Source: CAVSUR01 sp963846005
Lineage (GTDB): Bacteria > Actinomycetota > Actinomycetes > Streptosporangiales > Streptosporangiaceae
DNA: 64,000 bases
Assembly (NCBI GenBank): GCA_963846005.1
Contig: CAWJUH010000007.1
Span: 186,001 to 250,000, forward strand
Direction: 5' to 3'
In this document: positions 7,642-15,429 of the stretch, one piece after another
Layout: each line of letters opens with the position of its first letter
Position numbering within the stretch: position 1 is the first letter of the stretch
Notes under the pieces: generated by a model
Database searches by the model: none
Told to the model about the DNA's origin: nothing
What the model saw: the letters and a program-made list of their open reading frames with translations, nothing else
Made by a program: the position numbers and the translations under genes

Positions 7642-7902
7642 ATGCGCACCACGATTGACGTGCCTCCCGCCCTGATGCGAGCGGCGAAGGCGCGTGCCGC
7701 CGAGCGCGGCGAGAGCCTCAAGGATCTCGTCAATCGGGCGGTTGCGCACGAAGTAGGCGTCCCCTCCGCGCCCAAGGGGAAGGCTGGACGCGTGGCGCTG
7801 CCGTTGATCGCGCGCGATGCCGCCCCGTCGGTTCTTATCACCAATGACGACATAGCGGACGCGCTCGGCGCCGAGGACGTGGACAGGCACGCCGCCCAGT
7901 GA
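7642..7902 (+). CDS. vapB: VapB-type antitoxin
   Basis: An 86-aa antitoxin. The N-terminus MRTTIDVPPALMRAAKARAA has the beta strand plus helix of ribbon-helix-helix DNA-binding antitoxins. The C-terminal half (about 50-86) would wrap the toxin. It should bind and neutralise the VapC encoded next and repress the operon. The stop overlaps the vapC GTG start (GTGA), so the two are translationally coupled. Base composition is slightly lower in GC than the neighbours, as is common for mobile toxin-antitoxin modules. Confidence 0.8.
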   Translation: MRTTIDVPPALMRAAKARAAERGESLKDLVNRAVAHEVGVPSAPKGKAGRVALPLIARDAAPSVLITNDDIADALGAEDVDRHAAQ

Positions 7903-8321
7903 AGCTGGTGGACGTTGGCGTCTGGCTGGCTGCCGTCTGGGGTCGGCACATCCACCATCCGGTTGCGGCGGACTGGTTCGGCAGGGAGCCGGGAGACGTC
8001 TTCTTCTGCCGGGTTACGCAGATGGGACTACTCCGGCTGCTGTCCAACCCCGCCATCATGGGCGACGATGCTATCGATCGCAGCCAGGCGTGGAGAACCT
8101 TTGACCAGCTCTGGGCGGACGAACGCGTGCTGTGGGCGGATGAGCCAGCCGAACTGGACGCGGTCTGGCGCGCGATCTCCGCACGGGATGACAAGAGCCA
8201 CAAGTCGTGGACCGATGACTACTTGGCCGCCTTCGCTCAGGCGAGCGAGGCCACGCTGGTAACTCTCGACCGCAAGCTGCCCGCCCGCTACCCCTCGATT
8301 CGGGTCGAACTGGTCCCCTGA
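7899..8321 (+). CDS. vapC: VapC-type PIN-domain ribonuclease toxin
   Basis: A 140-aa PIN-domain protein. The N-terminal MKLVDVGVW supplies the first metal-binding Asp (residue 5). SWTDDYLAAFA (about 104-114) and VTLDRKL (about 122-128) give the C-terminal acidic residues. The central CRVTQMGLLRLLSNP segment is typical of one VapC subfamily, although the acidic residue often found there is Gln here. VapC toxins cut tRNA or rRNA with Mg2+; the target of this one cannot be predicted. It starts at GTG 7899 inside the vapB stop. A second lexA follows 200 bp downstream on the same strand. Confidence 0.82.
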   Translation: MKLVDVGVWLAAVWGRHIHHPVAADWFGREPGDVFFCRVTQMGLLRLLSNPAIMGDDAIDRSQAWRTFDQLWADERVLWADEPAELDAVWRAISARDDKSHKSWTDDYLAAFAQASEATLVTLDRKLPARYPSIRVELVP

Positions 8322-8449
8322 CCTGCCCGGCGTTTCCGCGGAGTGCCAGCTTTCCCCGCGAGCCCGGGACGGGCGCCCGGCGTTCCGCCCGGGCTCTGGC
8401 CTGCCGGAGCAGATACGGATGCCGGGAACGAGCCACCGAGCGAAGAGTC

Positions 8450-8471
8450 TCGAACTTGTTTTTGATATACT
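8450..8471 (+). promoter_or_regulatory. SOS-like box and -10 element upstream of lexA paralog 2
   Basis: TCGAAC-TTGT-TTTTGA (8450-8465) matches the SOS palindrome at 10 of 12 positions. It is followed directly by TATACT (8466-8471), a good -10 hexamer. This stretch is unusually AT rich. Overlap of box and promoter suggests LexA-type repression of this second lexA. Confidence 0.55.
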
Positions 8472-8523
8472 GCCTATGAAATGCTTTCCTGAGTGTTCAT
8501 CATCGAGGTGGCCGGAGGCTGAT

Positions 8524-9234
8524 ATGCGACGTGCCGGGCCGCGGGACCTGGCCGGCGGGAGCCTGACGCCTCGCCAGCGCAAGATCGTCCAGGTCATCGA
8601 GGACGGCATGCGCAGCAACGGGTATCCGCCGACCCTCCGGGAAATCGGCGACGCCGCCGGGCTGGCCAGCACGTCGAGTGTCAGCCACCAGCTGGCTAGC
8701 CTGCAGCACAAGGGCCTGCTGACGCGGGGCACCGGACGGCCCAGGACGGCCGTCGTGCCGCTCCGTGCCGCACCGGACGGCGAGTCCGGCTGTCCGGCCG
8801 CGCGGCCCGCCGGCCGTCCCGGGACCGGTGCCCGTACCGCGGTAATTGCCGAGGTGCCGCTGGTCGGCCGGATTCGCGCGGGCGATCCGCTGCTCACCCA
8901 CGAGCAGGTCGAGGACGTCATCCCGCTGCCCCGGCAGCTGGTCGGCGGGGGAGAGCTCATCATGCTGCGGGTGGTCGGCGAGTCAATGATCGACGCCGCG
9001 ATCACCGACGGCGACTGGGTCGTGGTCCGCCGGGAATCGGACGTCGAGAACGGCGACATCGTGGCGGCCATGATCGAGAGCGAGGTGTCGGCGGAGCCGG
9101 AGGCGACGATCAAGACCTTCAAGCGCACCGCCGGGCACGTCTGGCTGATCCCGCACAACCCCGCGTACGAGCCGATCCCCGGCGATGAGGCCACGATCAT
9201 CGGGAAGGTGGTGGCCGTGCTGCGCCGGACCTGA
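8524..9234 (+). CDS. lexA: LexA-family repressor (paralog 2)
   Basis: A second complete LexA of 236 aa, with the winged helix at about 13-68. The cleavage site is A119-G120 (RIRAGDP), the nucleophile S154 (GESM) and the general base K197 (ATIKTF). Helix residues such as REIGDAAGLASTSSVSHQL closely resemble paralog 1, so it probably reads a similar operator. It has a six-residue insert (VSAEPE) before the Lys and lacks the long N-terminus. ATG 8524 has GGAGG 5 nt upstream; the frame is open back to 8419 but that part overlaps the promoter. It lies downstream of vapBC, with its own promoter. It may fine-tune the SOS response or control the vapBC neighbourhood; this is inference. Confidence 0.9.
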   Translation: MRRAGPRDLAGGSLTPRQRKIVQVIEDGMRSNGYPPTLREIGDAAGLASTSSVSHQLASLQHKGLLTRGTGRPRTAVVPLRAAPDGESGCPAARPAGRPGTGARTAVIAEVPLVGRIRAGDPLLTHEQVEDVIPLPRQLVGGGELIMLRVVGESMIDAAITDGDWVVVRRESDVENGDIVAAMIESEVSAEPEATIKTFKRTAGHVWLIPHNPAYEPIPGDEATIIGKVVAVLRRT

Positions 9235-9251
9235 CCCCGGCCCGGCGCCGA

Positions 9252-9968
9252 TCAGGCGGCGATCAGGCGGCGGACGGCCCGGATCTCCGGGCCGGGCGCG
9301 GCCAGCCGGGCGATCAGGTCGTCGGCGGCGGCCTGCACGGCCTCGTCGGTCACGGGATCGAGGACGTCGAGGATGAACAGCGCCGTAGTCGTGTCCTCGC
9401 CGAGCTGGGTGCGGCGCCCCTGGCGCCAGTTCCAGCGCCGGCAGGTCACGCCGGCGTCGTCGCACCACACCACCTCGCCCGGGTCCGGGTGCTCGGTCAC
9501 CGGGACTCCGTCGGCCACGGTCTCGAAGGGCTCTTCGCCGGTGGCGCGGAGCAGCCGCGGCGGGCCGGCGTAGCGGGTGAGATCCTCGCCGCCGAACGGA
9601 ATCTGGTGCAGGACCGAGACCGCATTGTAGACGTCGGTGATCCGGTTGACCCGGGGCAGGCCGGCCTTCGCGCGGCGGATGAGCGCCTCCAGGCTGTTGC
9701 GGGCTCGCTTTGGCTTGGCGCCGAACGCGCGATAGGCCTCCCGCCACGCCGCCACGTGCGGCAGCTGCTCCAGCGGCCGGCCGCGGAGCGCCTCGCCGGC
9801 GGCGGCCTCCGCCTCCTTGAGCAGCGCGTCGCTGGCCTGGTCGCCCGGGCCCGGGACCATGCCGTCGACCGCGAGCAGCAGGACGCGGTAGTCGGGTCGC
9901 AGCGCGAACACCGCGGCGTCGACCCAGCCGCCGGCCAGGAACTCCGCCAGCATGGCCAGCTCCGCCAC
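9252..9968 (-). CDS. B3/B4 tRNA-binding domain protein (solo Phe-RS beta-like domain)
   Basis: A 238-aa protein that resembles the stand-alone B3/B4 domain of phenylalanyl-tRNA synthetase beta chain (COG3382 type). Recognisable elements are WREAYRAFGAKPKRARNS and RITDVYNAVSVLHQIPFGGED, followed by a C-terminal part with VTCRRWNWRQGRRTQL. In the synthetase this domain edits mischarged tRNA; the free-standing proteins are of uncertain function, possibly trans-editing. It is convergent with lexA 2, with 17 bp between stops. The start could also be the Met seven residues later. Confidence 0.78.
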   Translation of the reverse strand: MAELAMLAEFLAGGWVDAAVFALRPDYRVLLLAVDGMVPGPGDQASDALLKEAEAAAGEALRGRPLEQLPHVAAWREAYRAFGAKPKRARNSLEALIRRAKAGLPRVNRITDVYNAVSVLHQIPFGGEDLTRYAGPPRLLRATGEEPFETVADGVPVTEHPDPGEVVWCDDAGVTCRRWNWRQGRRTQLGEDTTTALFILDVLDPVTDEAVQAAADDLIARLAAPGPEIRAVRRLIAA

Positions 9969-10143
9969 CCCGGCCTCCGATCATCGTGCGCGCAGAACGA
10001 GCATCGCGGGCGAGAGTACCGGCGCGCGGCCGCCGGGGGCAGGGGCGGCCGCGCTCAGCTGTCAGCGCGCTGACGCCGGCAGCTCATGACCGGCGCGGAC
10101 GCCGGCCGCGGATGGCCGGCGCGCGGCCGGCCGGGCAACGCCG

Positions 10144-10185
10144 GCGCGATGGCCCGGTCGGGGGAAGGTGCCCGGGCCATCGCGC
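10144..10185 (-). terminator. Terminator hairpin after the SH3-like gene
   Basis: A perfect 14-bp inverted repeat (10144-10157 with 10172-10185, 14-nt loop) lies just beyond the stop codon at 10206 of the minus-strand secreted protein. It fits intrinsic termination of that gene. Confidence 0.65.
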
Positions 10186-10205
10186 GGCTGCCTGTGAGGT
10201 CCGGC

Positions 10206-11108
10206 TCAGCAGGCGGGCACGCCCGCAGCCGGATCCCGTCCGGTGTTGAGGTGCAGGCCCGGGACGTACCCCCACCGCGGCGCGACGACCTGGTACCAGA
10301 CCCGGTCTCCGCGCACGGCCTGCCCGTAGGCGTAGCAGTCGGTGGCCAGCTCGCTGCCCGCGCCGCCCAGCCGGGCGACCCGGCCGCTGGCCCGCGGCCG
10401 CGGCCGGATAATCAGCCCCGAGTTCAGCGACCAGTAGTCGCGGCGGAAGCCCGCCCCGGCGCACTTGCGCACGCCGGCGGCCGGATCGTACTTGGTGCGG
10501 ACGTAGAAAGCGGTCACGTAGCCGGCCGCCGGCGCCGAGATCCGGTACCAGACCGAGTTGCCGCTGATCGACGTGCCGGCCGCCCAGCAGGTGACCGTCA
10601 TCAGCCCGCCCCGCTTGCGGACCTGGCCGACGATCCGGGCGTAGACGCTCGGCCCGTCGTGCACGTGCAGCCCGCTGACCAGCGTCCGCAGCCCCGTCCC
10701 GGTGACCGGGCTGCGGGGGCCGCCCGGCCGGGCGGCCTTACGGTGCCGGTGCCGGGCCCGGTGCTGCCGCTGCGGCCCGCCGCGGTGCGCGCGCCGGCGA
10801 TCATGCCGGGTCTTGTGCCGCCCCGGGTGCGGATGCCTGACCTTGCTCAGGTCCGGCTGGCCGGAGGCGGTGCCTGCCGGCGCCTCGTCCTGCACTGCCA
10901 GCGCCTTCGCCCTGGCCGCCTGCGGGCGGGAGGCGCCGGCATGGTGCGCGCGCGCCGGGGCAGGCCCGGTGGCCGCGGCCGGGGCAGCCAACGCGATGAT
11001 CCCGGCCGCCACCGCGACCGGGATGACCGCGGCCGTCACCACCGGGAACGCGGGCCCGGCCAGCAGTGCCCGCCACGTACCCGGCCGCAGCCGGTGCGCT
11101 GTCCTCAT
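10206..11108 (-). CDS. Secreted protein with two SH3-like repeats
   Basis: A 300-aa protein. After a basic start, the hydrophobic stretch AVIPVAVAAGIIALAAPAAA (about 26-45) is a signal peptide ending near ATG. A His/Arg-rich linker (about 88-128) follows. Two similar modules (about 135-210 and 220-300) each have LHVHDGPSVYARIVGQV- or RPRPRASGRVARL-type openings, a VWYRI/VWYQV strand and a GYVxxxxV/L motif, as in bacterial SH3 (SH3b) domains. Each module carries cysteines that could form a disulfide. It probably binds the cell wall. GAGAGGGG precedes the ATG. The 5' region is long and contains potential stems. No catalytic domain is present. Confidence 0.7.
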   Translation of the reverse strand: MRTAHRLRPGTWRALLAGPAFPVVTAAVIPVAVAAGIIALAAPAAATGPAPARAHHAGASRPQAARAKALAVQDEAPAGTASGQPDLSKVRHPHPGRHKTRHDRRRAHRGGPQRQHRARHRHRKAARPGGPRSPVTGTGLRTLVSGLHVHDGPSVYARIVGQVRKRGGLMTVTCWAAGTSISGNSVWYRISAPAAGYVTAFYVRTKYDPAAGVRKCAGAGFRRDYWSLNSGLIIRPRPRASGRVARLGGAGSELATDCYAYGQAVRGDRVWYQVVAPRWGYVPGLHLNTGRDPAAGVPAC

Positions 11109-11290
11109 GGTCTGCCCCTCTCCGGCAGGCCGCCGCGGCCGGATGCCCCGGCCGGCGATCTGCTTGCACCCGGGGATCGCCGCGGCGCCGTCCGGGCGTT
11201 ACCGCCGGCCCGCGGGCGGCCGCGTGAATCACCCCGCGGAGTGAGCAGAAGAAGGGAGGCAAACAAGCGGCCTGGCCGCGGACCCGCCCG
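11109..11290 (-). promoter_or_regulatory. Long, possibly structured 5' region of the SH3-like gene
   Basis: On the minus strand this stretch contains an 8-bp inverted repeat (CGGCGATC with GATCGCCG, 14-nt loop, around 11152-11181). It also has a GGCG-GTAA-CGCC hairpin and a GGCCGG-ggcat-CCGGCC-type stem close to the start. Actinobacterial cell-wall proteins are often under riboswitch control, but I do not see the conserved 3' core of the c-di-AMP riboswitch. It may be only GC-rich sequence. Confidence 0.25.
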
Positions 11291-11327
11291 CCCGCCCGGC
11301 CGGGCCCGCACACCGAGGCCGGGCCGG

Positions 11328-12581
11328 TCAGATCGGCCGGTCAGGCCGGGGCAGCCCGCGGACCTGCCGTCCGCCGGTCCACACGCCGGTGATCCGGGCC
11401 GGGTCGGCCAGGATGCCGATGTCGGCGAGCGGGTCGCCGTCCAGGGTGATCACGTCGGCGTCGAAGCCGGCCGCGAGCTGCCCGCTGCGCGGCGCCTGCG
11501 GGCCGAGGGTCAGCGGCGCGGTCGCGGTGGCGGCCCCGATCGCCTGCAGCGGCGTCATGCCGAGCTCGACCAGGTGCACCAGCTCCTGGCCGTTGCGGCC
11601 CCACGAGGTCGGCAGGTCGGTGCCGCTCAGCCCGATGTCGGTGCCCATGGCGATGGTGACCCCGCGCTCGATGGCGAGCGCGGCCGCGCCCGCGTGCGCG
11701 TCGGCCAGCGCGGCCAGCTTGACCGCCGCGTAGCCGGGCACCTTGTCCAGGTTGGCCAGGATGTCGGCCACGATCGTGCGGGTCGGGACCAGGATCGCGC
11801 CGGTCTCGAGCATCGCGTCGCAGCATTCGGAGTCCAGGTAGCTGCCGTGCTCGATGGTGCGCACGCCTGCCTCCAGCGCCGCCATGATCCCCGGCTTGCC
11901 GTGGCAGTGCGCCGCGACCACCCGGTCCGCCAGCGCCGCCACCTCGACGATCGCGGCCAGCTCGGCCGCGGTGAACTGCTGGTGCACCGGGTGGTCGACC
12001 TCGGACAGCACGCCGCCGGACGCGCACACCTTGATCACCCGGGCGCCGCGGCGCAGCTGCTCGCGCACCGCGCGCATGCACTCGTCCGGGCCATCGGCCA
12101 GCCGCAGCATCTCGCCGCGGGAGGAGAATTCCCGCACCCAGCCGTCCGGGTAGGCGTGTAGGTCGCCGTGGCCGCCGGTGACCGACAGGATCGACCCGGC
12201 GGAGTAGATGGCCGGCCCGTCGATGGTGCCCTCGGCCACGGCCCGGGCCAGATAGATGCCGAGGCCGCCGACCTCGCGGACCGAGGTGATGCCCGCGGTC
12301 AGTGCGGCGCCGAGGTCGGCCGCCGCCCGGGCCGCGCGCAGCGGCTGCGGTTCTTGCGGCAGCCGGGCCAGGTCGAGCGACCGGGTGCCGAGGAAATGGC
12401 CGTGGCAGTCCCACATGCCCGGCATGACCGCGGCCGCCTGGTGCTGCCGGGCGCCCGGCGCGTCCGGCGCCTGCCCGGCCGGTCCCGCATAGCTGATCGT
12501 CGCGCCGTCCAGGATCACCGTGCCGCCGCGCACCGGCTCGCCCTGGCCCGGCAGCAGCAGTTCCGCGTCGATCCGGTGCAC
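11328..12581 (-). CDS. Metal-dependent amidohydrolase (imidazolonepropionase/prolidase-like)
   Basis: Cytoplasmic TIM-barrel hydrolase of the amidohydrolase superfamily, 417 aa from GTG 12581. Metal ligands are visible: CHGH after the first beta sandwich (WDCHGHFLG), the Lys of VIKVCASGG, His in AAHCHG and IEHGS, and Asp in MGTDIGL. The C-terminal GFDADVITLDGDPLADI returns to the small sandwich domain. This set matches the imidazolonepropionase-like/Xaa-Pro dipeptidase group; the substrate is unknown. GTG 12581 is chosen for the GGAAGGA 8 nt upstream. The frame is open to 12764, but that part only translates tandem repeats. The gene is divergent from the AAA ATPase. Confidence 0.8.
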   Translation of the reverse strand: MHRIDAELLLPGQGEPVRGGTVILDGATISYAGPAGQAPDAPGARQHQAAAVMPGMWDCHGHFLGTRSLDLARLPQEPQPLRAARAAADLGAALTAGITSVREVGGLGIYLARAVAEGTIDGPAIYSAGSILSVTGGHGDLHAYPDGWVREFSSRGEMLRLADGPDECMRAVREQLRRGARVIKVCASGGVLSEVDHPVHQQFTAAELAAIVEVAALADRVVAAHCHGKPGIMAALEAGVRTIEHGSYLDSECCDAMLETGAILVPTRTIVADILANLDKVPGYAAVKLAALADAHAGAAALAIERGVTIAMGTDIGLSGTDLPTSWGRNGQELVHLVELGMTPLQAIGAATATAPLTLGPQAPRSGQLAAGFDADVITLDGDPLADIGILADPARITGVWTGGRQVRGLPRPDRPI

Positions 12582-12593
12582 GCTGCGTCCTTC

Positions 12594-12666
12594 CGCCGTC
12601 GTTCCGCCGTCGTAGCGCTGCCCTGGCGCCGTCGTTCCGCCGTCGTAGCGCCGCCCTGGCGCCGTC
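12594..12666. repeat. 33-bp tandem repeat between amidohydrolase and AAA gene
   Basis: Two 33-bp copies (12594-12626, 12627-12659; one mismatch) and a truncated third. They form the left part of the 320-bp divergent intergenic region 12582-12901. Confidence 0.75.
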
Positions 12667-12901
12667 GCCGCGCCGCCGTCCGCCGGTCGTTCCGCGCCGG
12701 GCCAGCGCGGCCGCCGCGGGCCCTGCCCAACGACGGAGCCGGCCTTTATCCTGGCATGAAGCATTCGTCTCCAGGCTGCGGAGAGGAATGGGCGGCGGAA
12801 GGGCGCCCGGCCTGCAGAGCGGAATTTGAGGCTGATGCCGGTATGCGCACTGCCGGATGCGGTGGGTAATGCGCTATACAGGTACCGGCTGAAGGAGCAA
12901 G
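12667..12901. promoter_or_regulatory. Divergent intergenic region upstream of the AAA gene
   Basis: The right part of this gap holds TATACA (12875-12880), a plausible -10 for the plus-strand AAA gene, followed by AAGGAG at 12892-12896. No convincing -35 is seen. I see no other gene here. Confidence 0.4.
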
Positions 12902-15379
12902 ATGCGGCAACCGGATACGCCTGCGCCTGCGCCGTCGCAGGACCGGCGCGGCGTGGGTGAGGCGGTCGACCGCGCTCGCCGCTGGTTCGACTCCACTCCG
13001 CTGCCGCTGAGGATCCTGCTCGCCGTGCTGGCCTGCCTGATCGGCATCTGCGTGGCGCCGTTCTATGCCCCGTATGCGGTCTGGAAGGGCCGCCGCACCC
13101 TGATCGCCACCGCCTCGGTAGCGGTCTGGGGCATTGCCCTGTTCGCGGCGCATACGCACGGACCGCTGGCGCCGCGGGTCGCGCTGATCGTGCTGCCGCT
13201 GCTGATCGCCGGGATCGCGCACCTGGGCGTGCTGGGCCGGTGGTTCGTGCCGTGCCGGACCGCGGCCTGGGCGCTGCTGTGGGTCGTGCCGGTCGGCAGC
13301 ATCGCCTATGCGCTGCTGGCCAGCCAGCAGTTCATCGCGCCGTCGTTCGCCTACCTGACGGCGTTCGTGGTGCTGGGCTGGCGGTTCGCCAAGTCCCTGC
13401 AGGAAACGCGGGCCTACGGCCCGCAGCAGGCCCGGGCCGGGGCGGGAGCGCCCGGCTGGTCACCGCCGCCACCGCGGCCGGCCGCGGGCCGCCCCGCGGT
13501 GCCGGCCCAGCGGAGCGGCCGGCCTCCGGCGGACCGGCGGCCGCCAGGTGCCCGGCCGCCAGACCCCCGGCTGGCCATGGCCGCCGAGGCGGTGCGCGGC
13601 CAGCCCGGCGAGCCGGCCCGCGCCCGGGCCGCCGAGGCGGCCGCGACCCGCGCCGCCACGGACTGGCCGGAGATCACGGTCGACGAGGCCATGGCCGAGC
13701 TGGACTCGATGATCGGCCTGGAGGAAGTCAAGGAGCAGGTCCGCTCGATCGCCGCCTCGATCGAGGCGGCGCGCCGCCGGGCGCTGGCCGGGCACAGCTC
13801 GGAGAAGCCGATGCAGCACTTCGTGTTCCTCGGCCCGCCGGGCACCGGGAAGACGGCGGTGGCCCGGATCCTGGCCAAGATCTTCTACGCGTTCGGGCTG
13901 CTGGACACCCCGGAGGTGCGCGAGGCGCAGCGGGCCGACCTGGTCGGCGAGTACCTCGGCGCTACCGCGATCAAGACCAATGAGCTGGTCGACTCCGCGC
14001 TCGGCGGCGTGCTGTTCATCGACGAGGCCTACAGCCTGGTCAACGAGGGTGACGGCCAGGGCGACCGGTTCGGCAACGAGGCGGTCCAGACGCTGCTCAA
14101 GCGGGCCGAGGACGACCGCCAGGAGCTGGTCATCATCCTGGCCGGGTACGAGCGGCAGATGGAGGCGTTCCTCGCCACCAACCCCGGCCTGGCCTCGCGG
14201 TTCGCCAACCGGGTCAAGTTCCCCGGCTACACCCCGGCCGAGCTGCTGGCGCTGGCCGACCTGGCGCTGGAGCGCCGCGGCGAGGTGCTCGACCCTGACG
14301 CCCGCCCGGCCCTGTGGCGGATGTTCGAGGATGTCGGCCGCCGCCGCATCGCCGACGACCTCGGCAACGGCCGGTTCGTCCGCAGCCTGCTGGACAAGGC
14401 CGGCCGGGCCCGCGACGTGCGGGTCATGTCGCTGCCCGAGGAGCCGACCTCGGCCGACCTGGTCACCGTGCGCAGCGCCGACCTGGAGCAGGCGTTTGCC
14501 GACCTGACCAGCCGGTTCCGCGGTTACGGGGCCACCCCGACGCTGGAGAGCGCACTGGCCGAGCTGGACGCGCTGGTCGGGCTGGACCCGGTCAAGCGGC
14601 AGGTGCGCGAGATCGCCGCCCAGCTGCGGGTGGCCCGGCTGCGCGACCGGCAGGGCCTGGCCAGCCAGCCGCCGGCCCGGCATTTCGTCTTCACCGGCCC
14701 GCCCGGCACCGGCAAGACCACGGTCGCGCGCATCCTCGGCCGCATCTTCGCCGCCCAGGGACTGCTGGTCCGGCCGAACGTGGTGGAAGCCCACCGTGCC
14801 GACCTGGTGGGCGAGCACCTCGGCTCTACCGCGATCAAGACCAACAAGCTGGTCGACTCCGCGCTCGGCGGCGTGCTGTTCATCGACGAGGCGTACTCGC
14901 TGTACAACGAGGGCTACACCGGCGGCGACGCGTTCGGCGCCGAGGCGGTGGCGACGCTGCTCAAGCGGGCCGAGGACGACCGGGACCGGCTGGTGATCGT
15001 GCTGGCGGGTTACACCGCCGACATGGACAGGTTCCTGCGCAGCAACCCCGGCATGGCGTCCCGGTTCAGCGTGCGGATCAGCTTCCCCAGCTACGACACC
15101 GGGCAGCTGGTGCGGATCGCCGCGGTGATCTCCGCCCAGGCCGGGGACAGCTTCGCCGCGGACGCGATGCCGGTGCTGGAGCGGATCTTCGCCGACGCCT
15201 GCGCGCAGGGCCGGATCGACGAGCTCGGCAACGGCCGGTTCGCCCGGTCGCTGTTCGAGCGCGCCTGCGCCTCCCGCGACCTGCGGGTGGCCCGGCTCGG
15301 CGAGGAGGCCAGCGCCGAGGACCTGACCACGGTCGCCGCGGCCGACCTCGACGTCGCCTACGCCGAGCTGGTCCGCTGA
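12902..15379 (+). CDS. Membrane-anchored tandem CbxX/CfqX-type AAA ATPase
   Basis: An 825-aa protein. Residues about 35-165 hold four or five hydrophobic segments (for example ILLAVLACLIGICVA and VALIVLPLLIAGIAHLGVLG). A Pro/Ala-rich linker follows, then two AAA modules of the CbxX/SpoVK group. Module 1 (about 260-510) has Walker A GPPGTGKTAVA and Walker B LFIDEAYSL. Module 2 (about 530-825) has GPPGTGKTTVA and LFIDEAYSLYNEG. Both keep the Arg-rich RFANR/RFSVR region after the second glycine loop. The soluble relatives remodel Rubisco (CbbX) or serve type VII secretion (EccA); no such partner lies nearby. The target is unknown but presumably membrane-associated. ATG 12902 has AAGGAG upstream. 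Confidence 0.8.
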   Translation: MRQPDTPAPAPSQDRRGVGEAVDRARRWFDSTPLPLRILLAVLACLIGICVAPFYAPYAVWKGRRTLIATASVAVWGIALFAAHTHGPLAPRVALIVLPLLIAGIAHLGVLGRWFVPCRTAAWALLWVVPVGSIAYALLASQQFIAPSFAYLTAFVVLGWRFAKSLQETRAYGPQQARAGAGAPGWSPPPPRPAAGRPAVPAQRSGRPPADRRPPGARPPDPRLAMAAEAVRGQPGEPARARAAEAAATRAATDWPEITVDEAMAELDSMIGLEEVKEQVRSIAASIEAARRRALAGHSSEKPMQHFVFLGPPGTGKTAVARILAKIFYAFGLLDTPEVREAQRADLVGEYLGATAIKTNELVDSALGGVLFIDEAYSLVNEGDGQGDRFGNEAVQTLLKRAEDDRQELVIILAGYERQMEAFLATNPGLASRFANRVKFPGYTPAELLALADLALERRGEVLDPDARPALWRMFEDVGRRRIADDLGNGRFVRSLLDKAGRARDVRVMSLPEEPTSADLVTVRSADLEQAFADLTSRFRGYGATPTLESALAELDALVGLDPVKRQVREIAAQLRVARLRDRQGLASQPPARHFVFTGPPGTGKTTVARILGRIFAAQGLLVRPNVVEAHRADLVGEHLGSTAIKTNKLVDSALGGVLFIDEAYSLYNEGYTGGDAFGAEAVATLLKRAEDDRDRLVIVLAGYTADMDRFLRSNPGMASRFSVRISFPSYDTGQLVRIAAVISAQAGDSFAADAMPVLERIFADACAQGRIDELGNGRFARSLFERACASRDLRVARLGEEASAEDLTTVAAADLDVAYAELVR

Positions 15380-15429
15380 ATCCGGCGGGCACCCGGCCCG
15401 CCCGCGTCCCGGCTGCTCCCGGCCGGCGG

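Noticed and set aside
11109..11290. c-di-AMP (ydaO) riboswitch
   Set aside because: Only a GGGGTGATTC-like piece is similar; the invariant 3' core is missing, so I keep it only as a generic structured leader.
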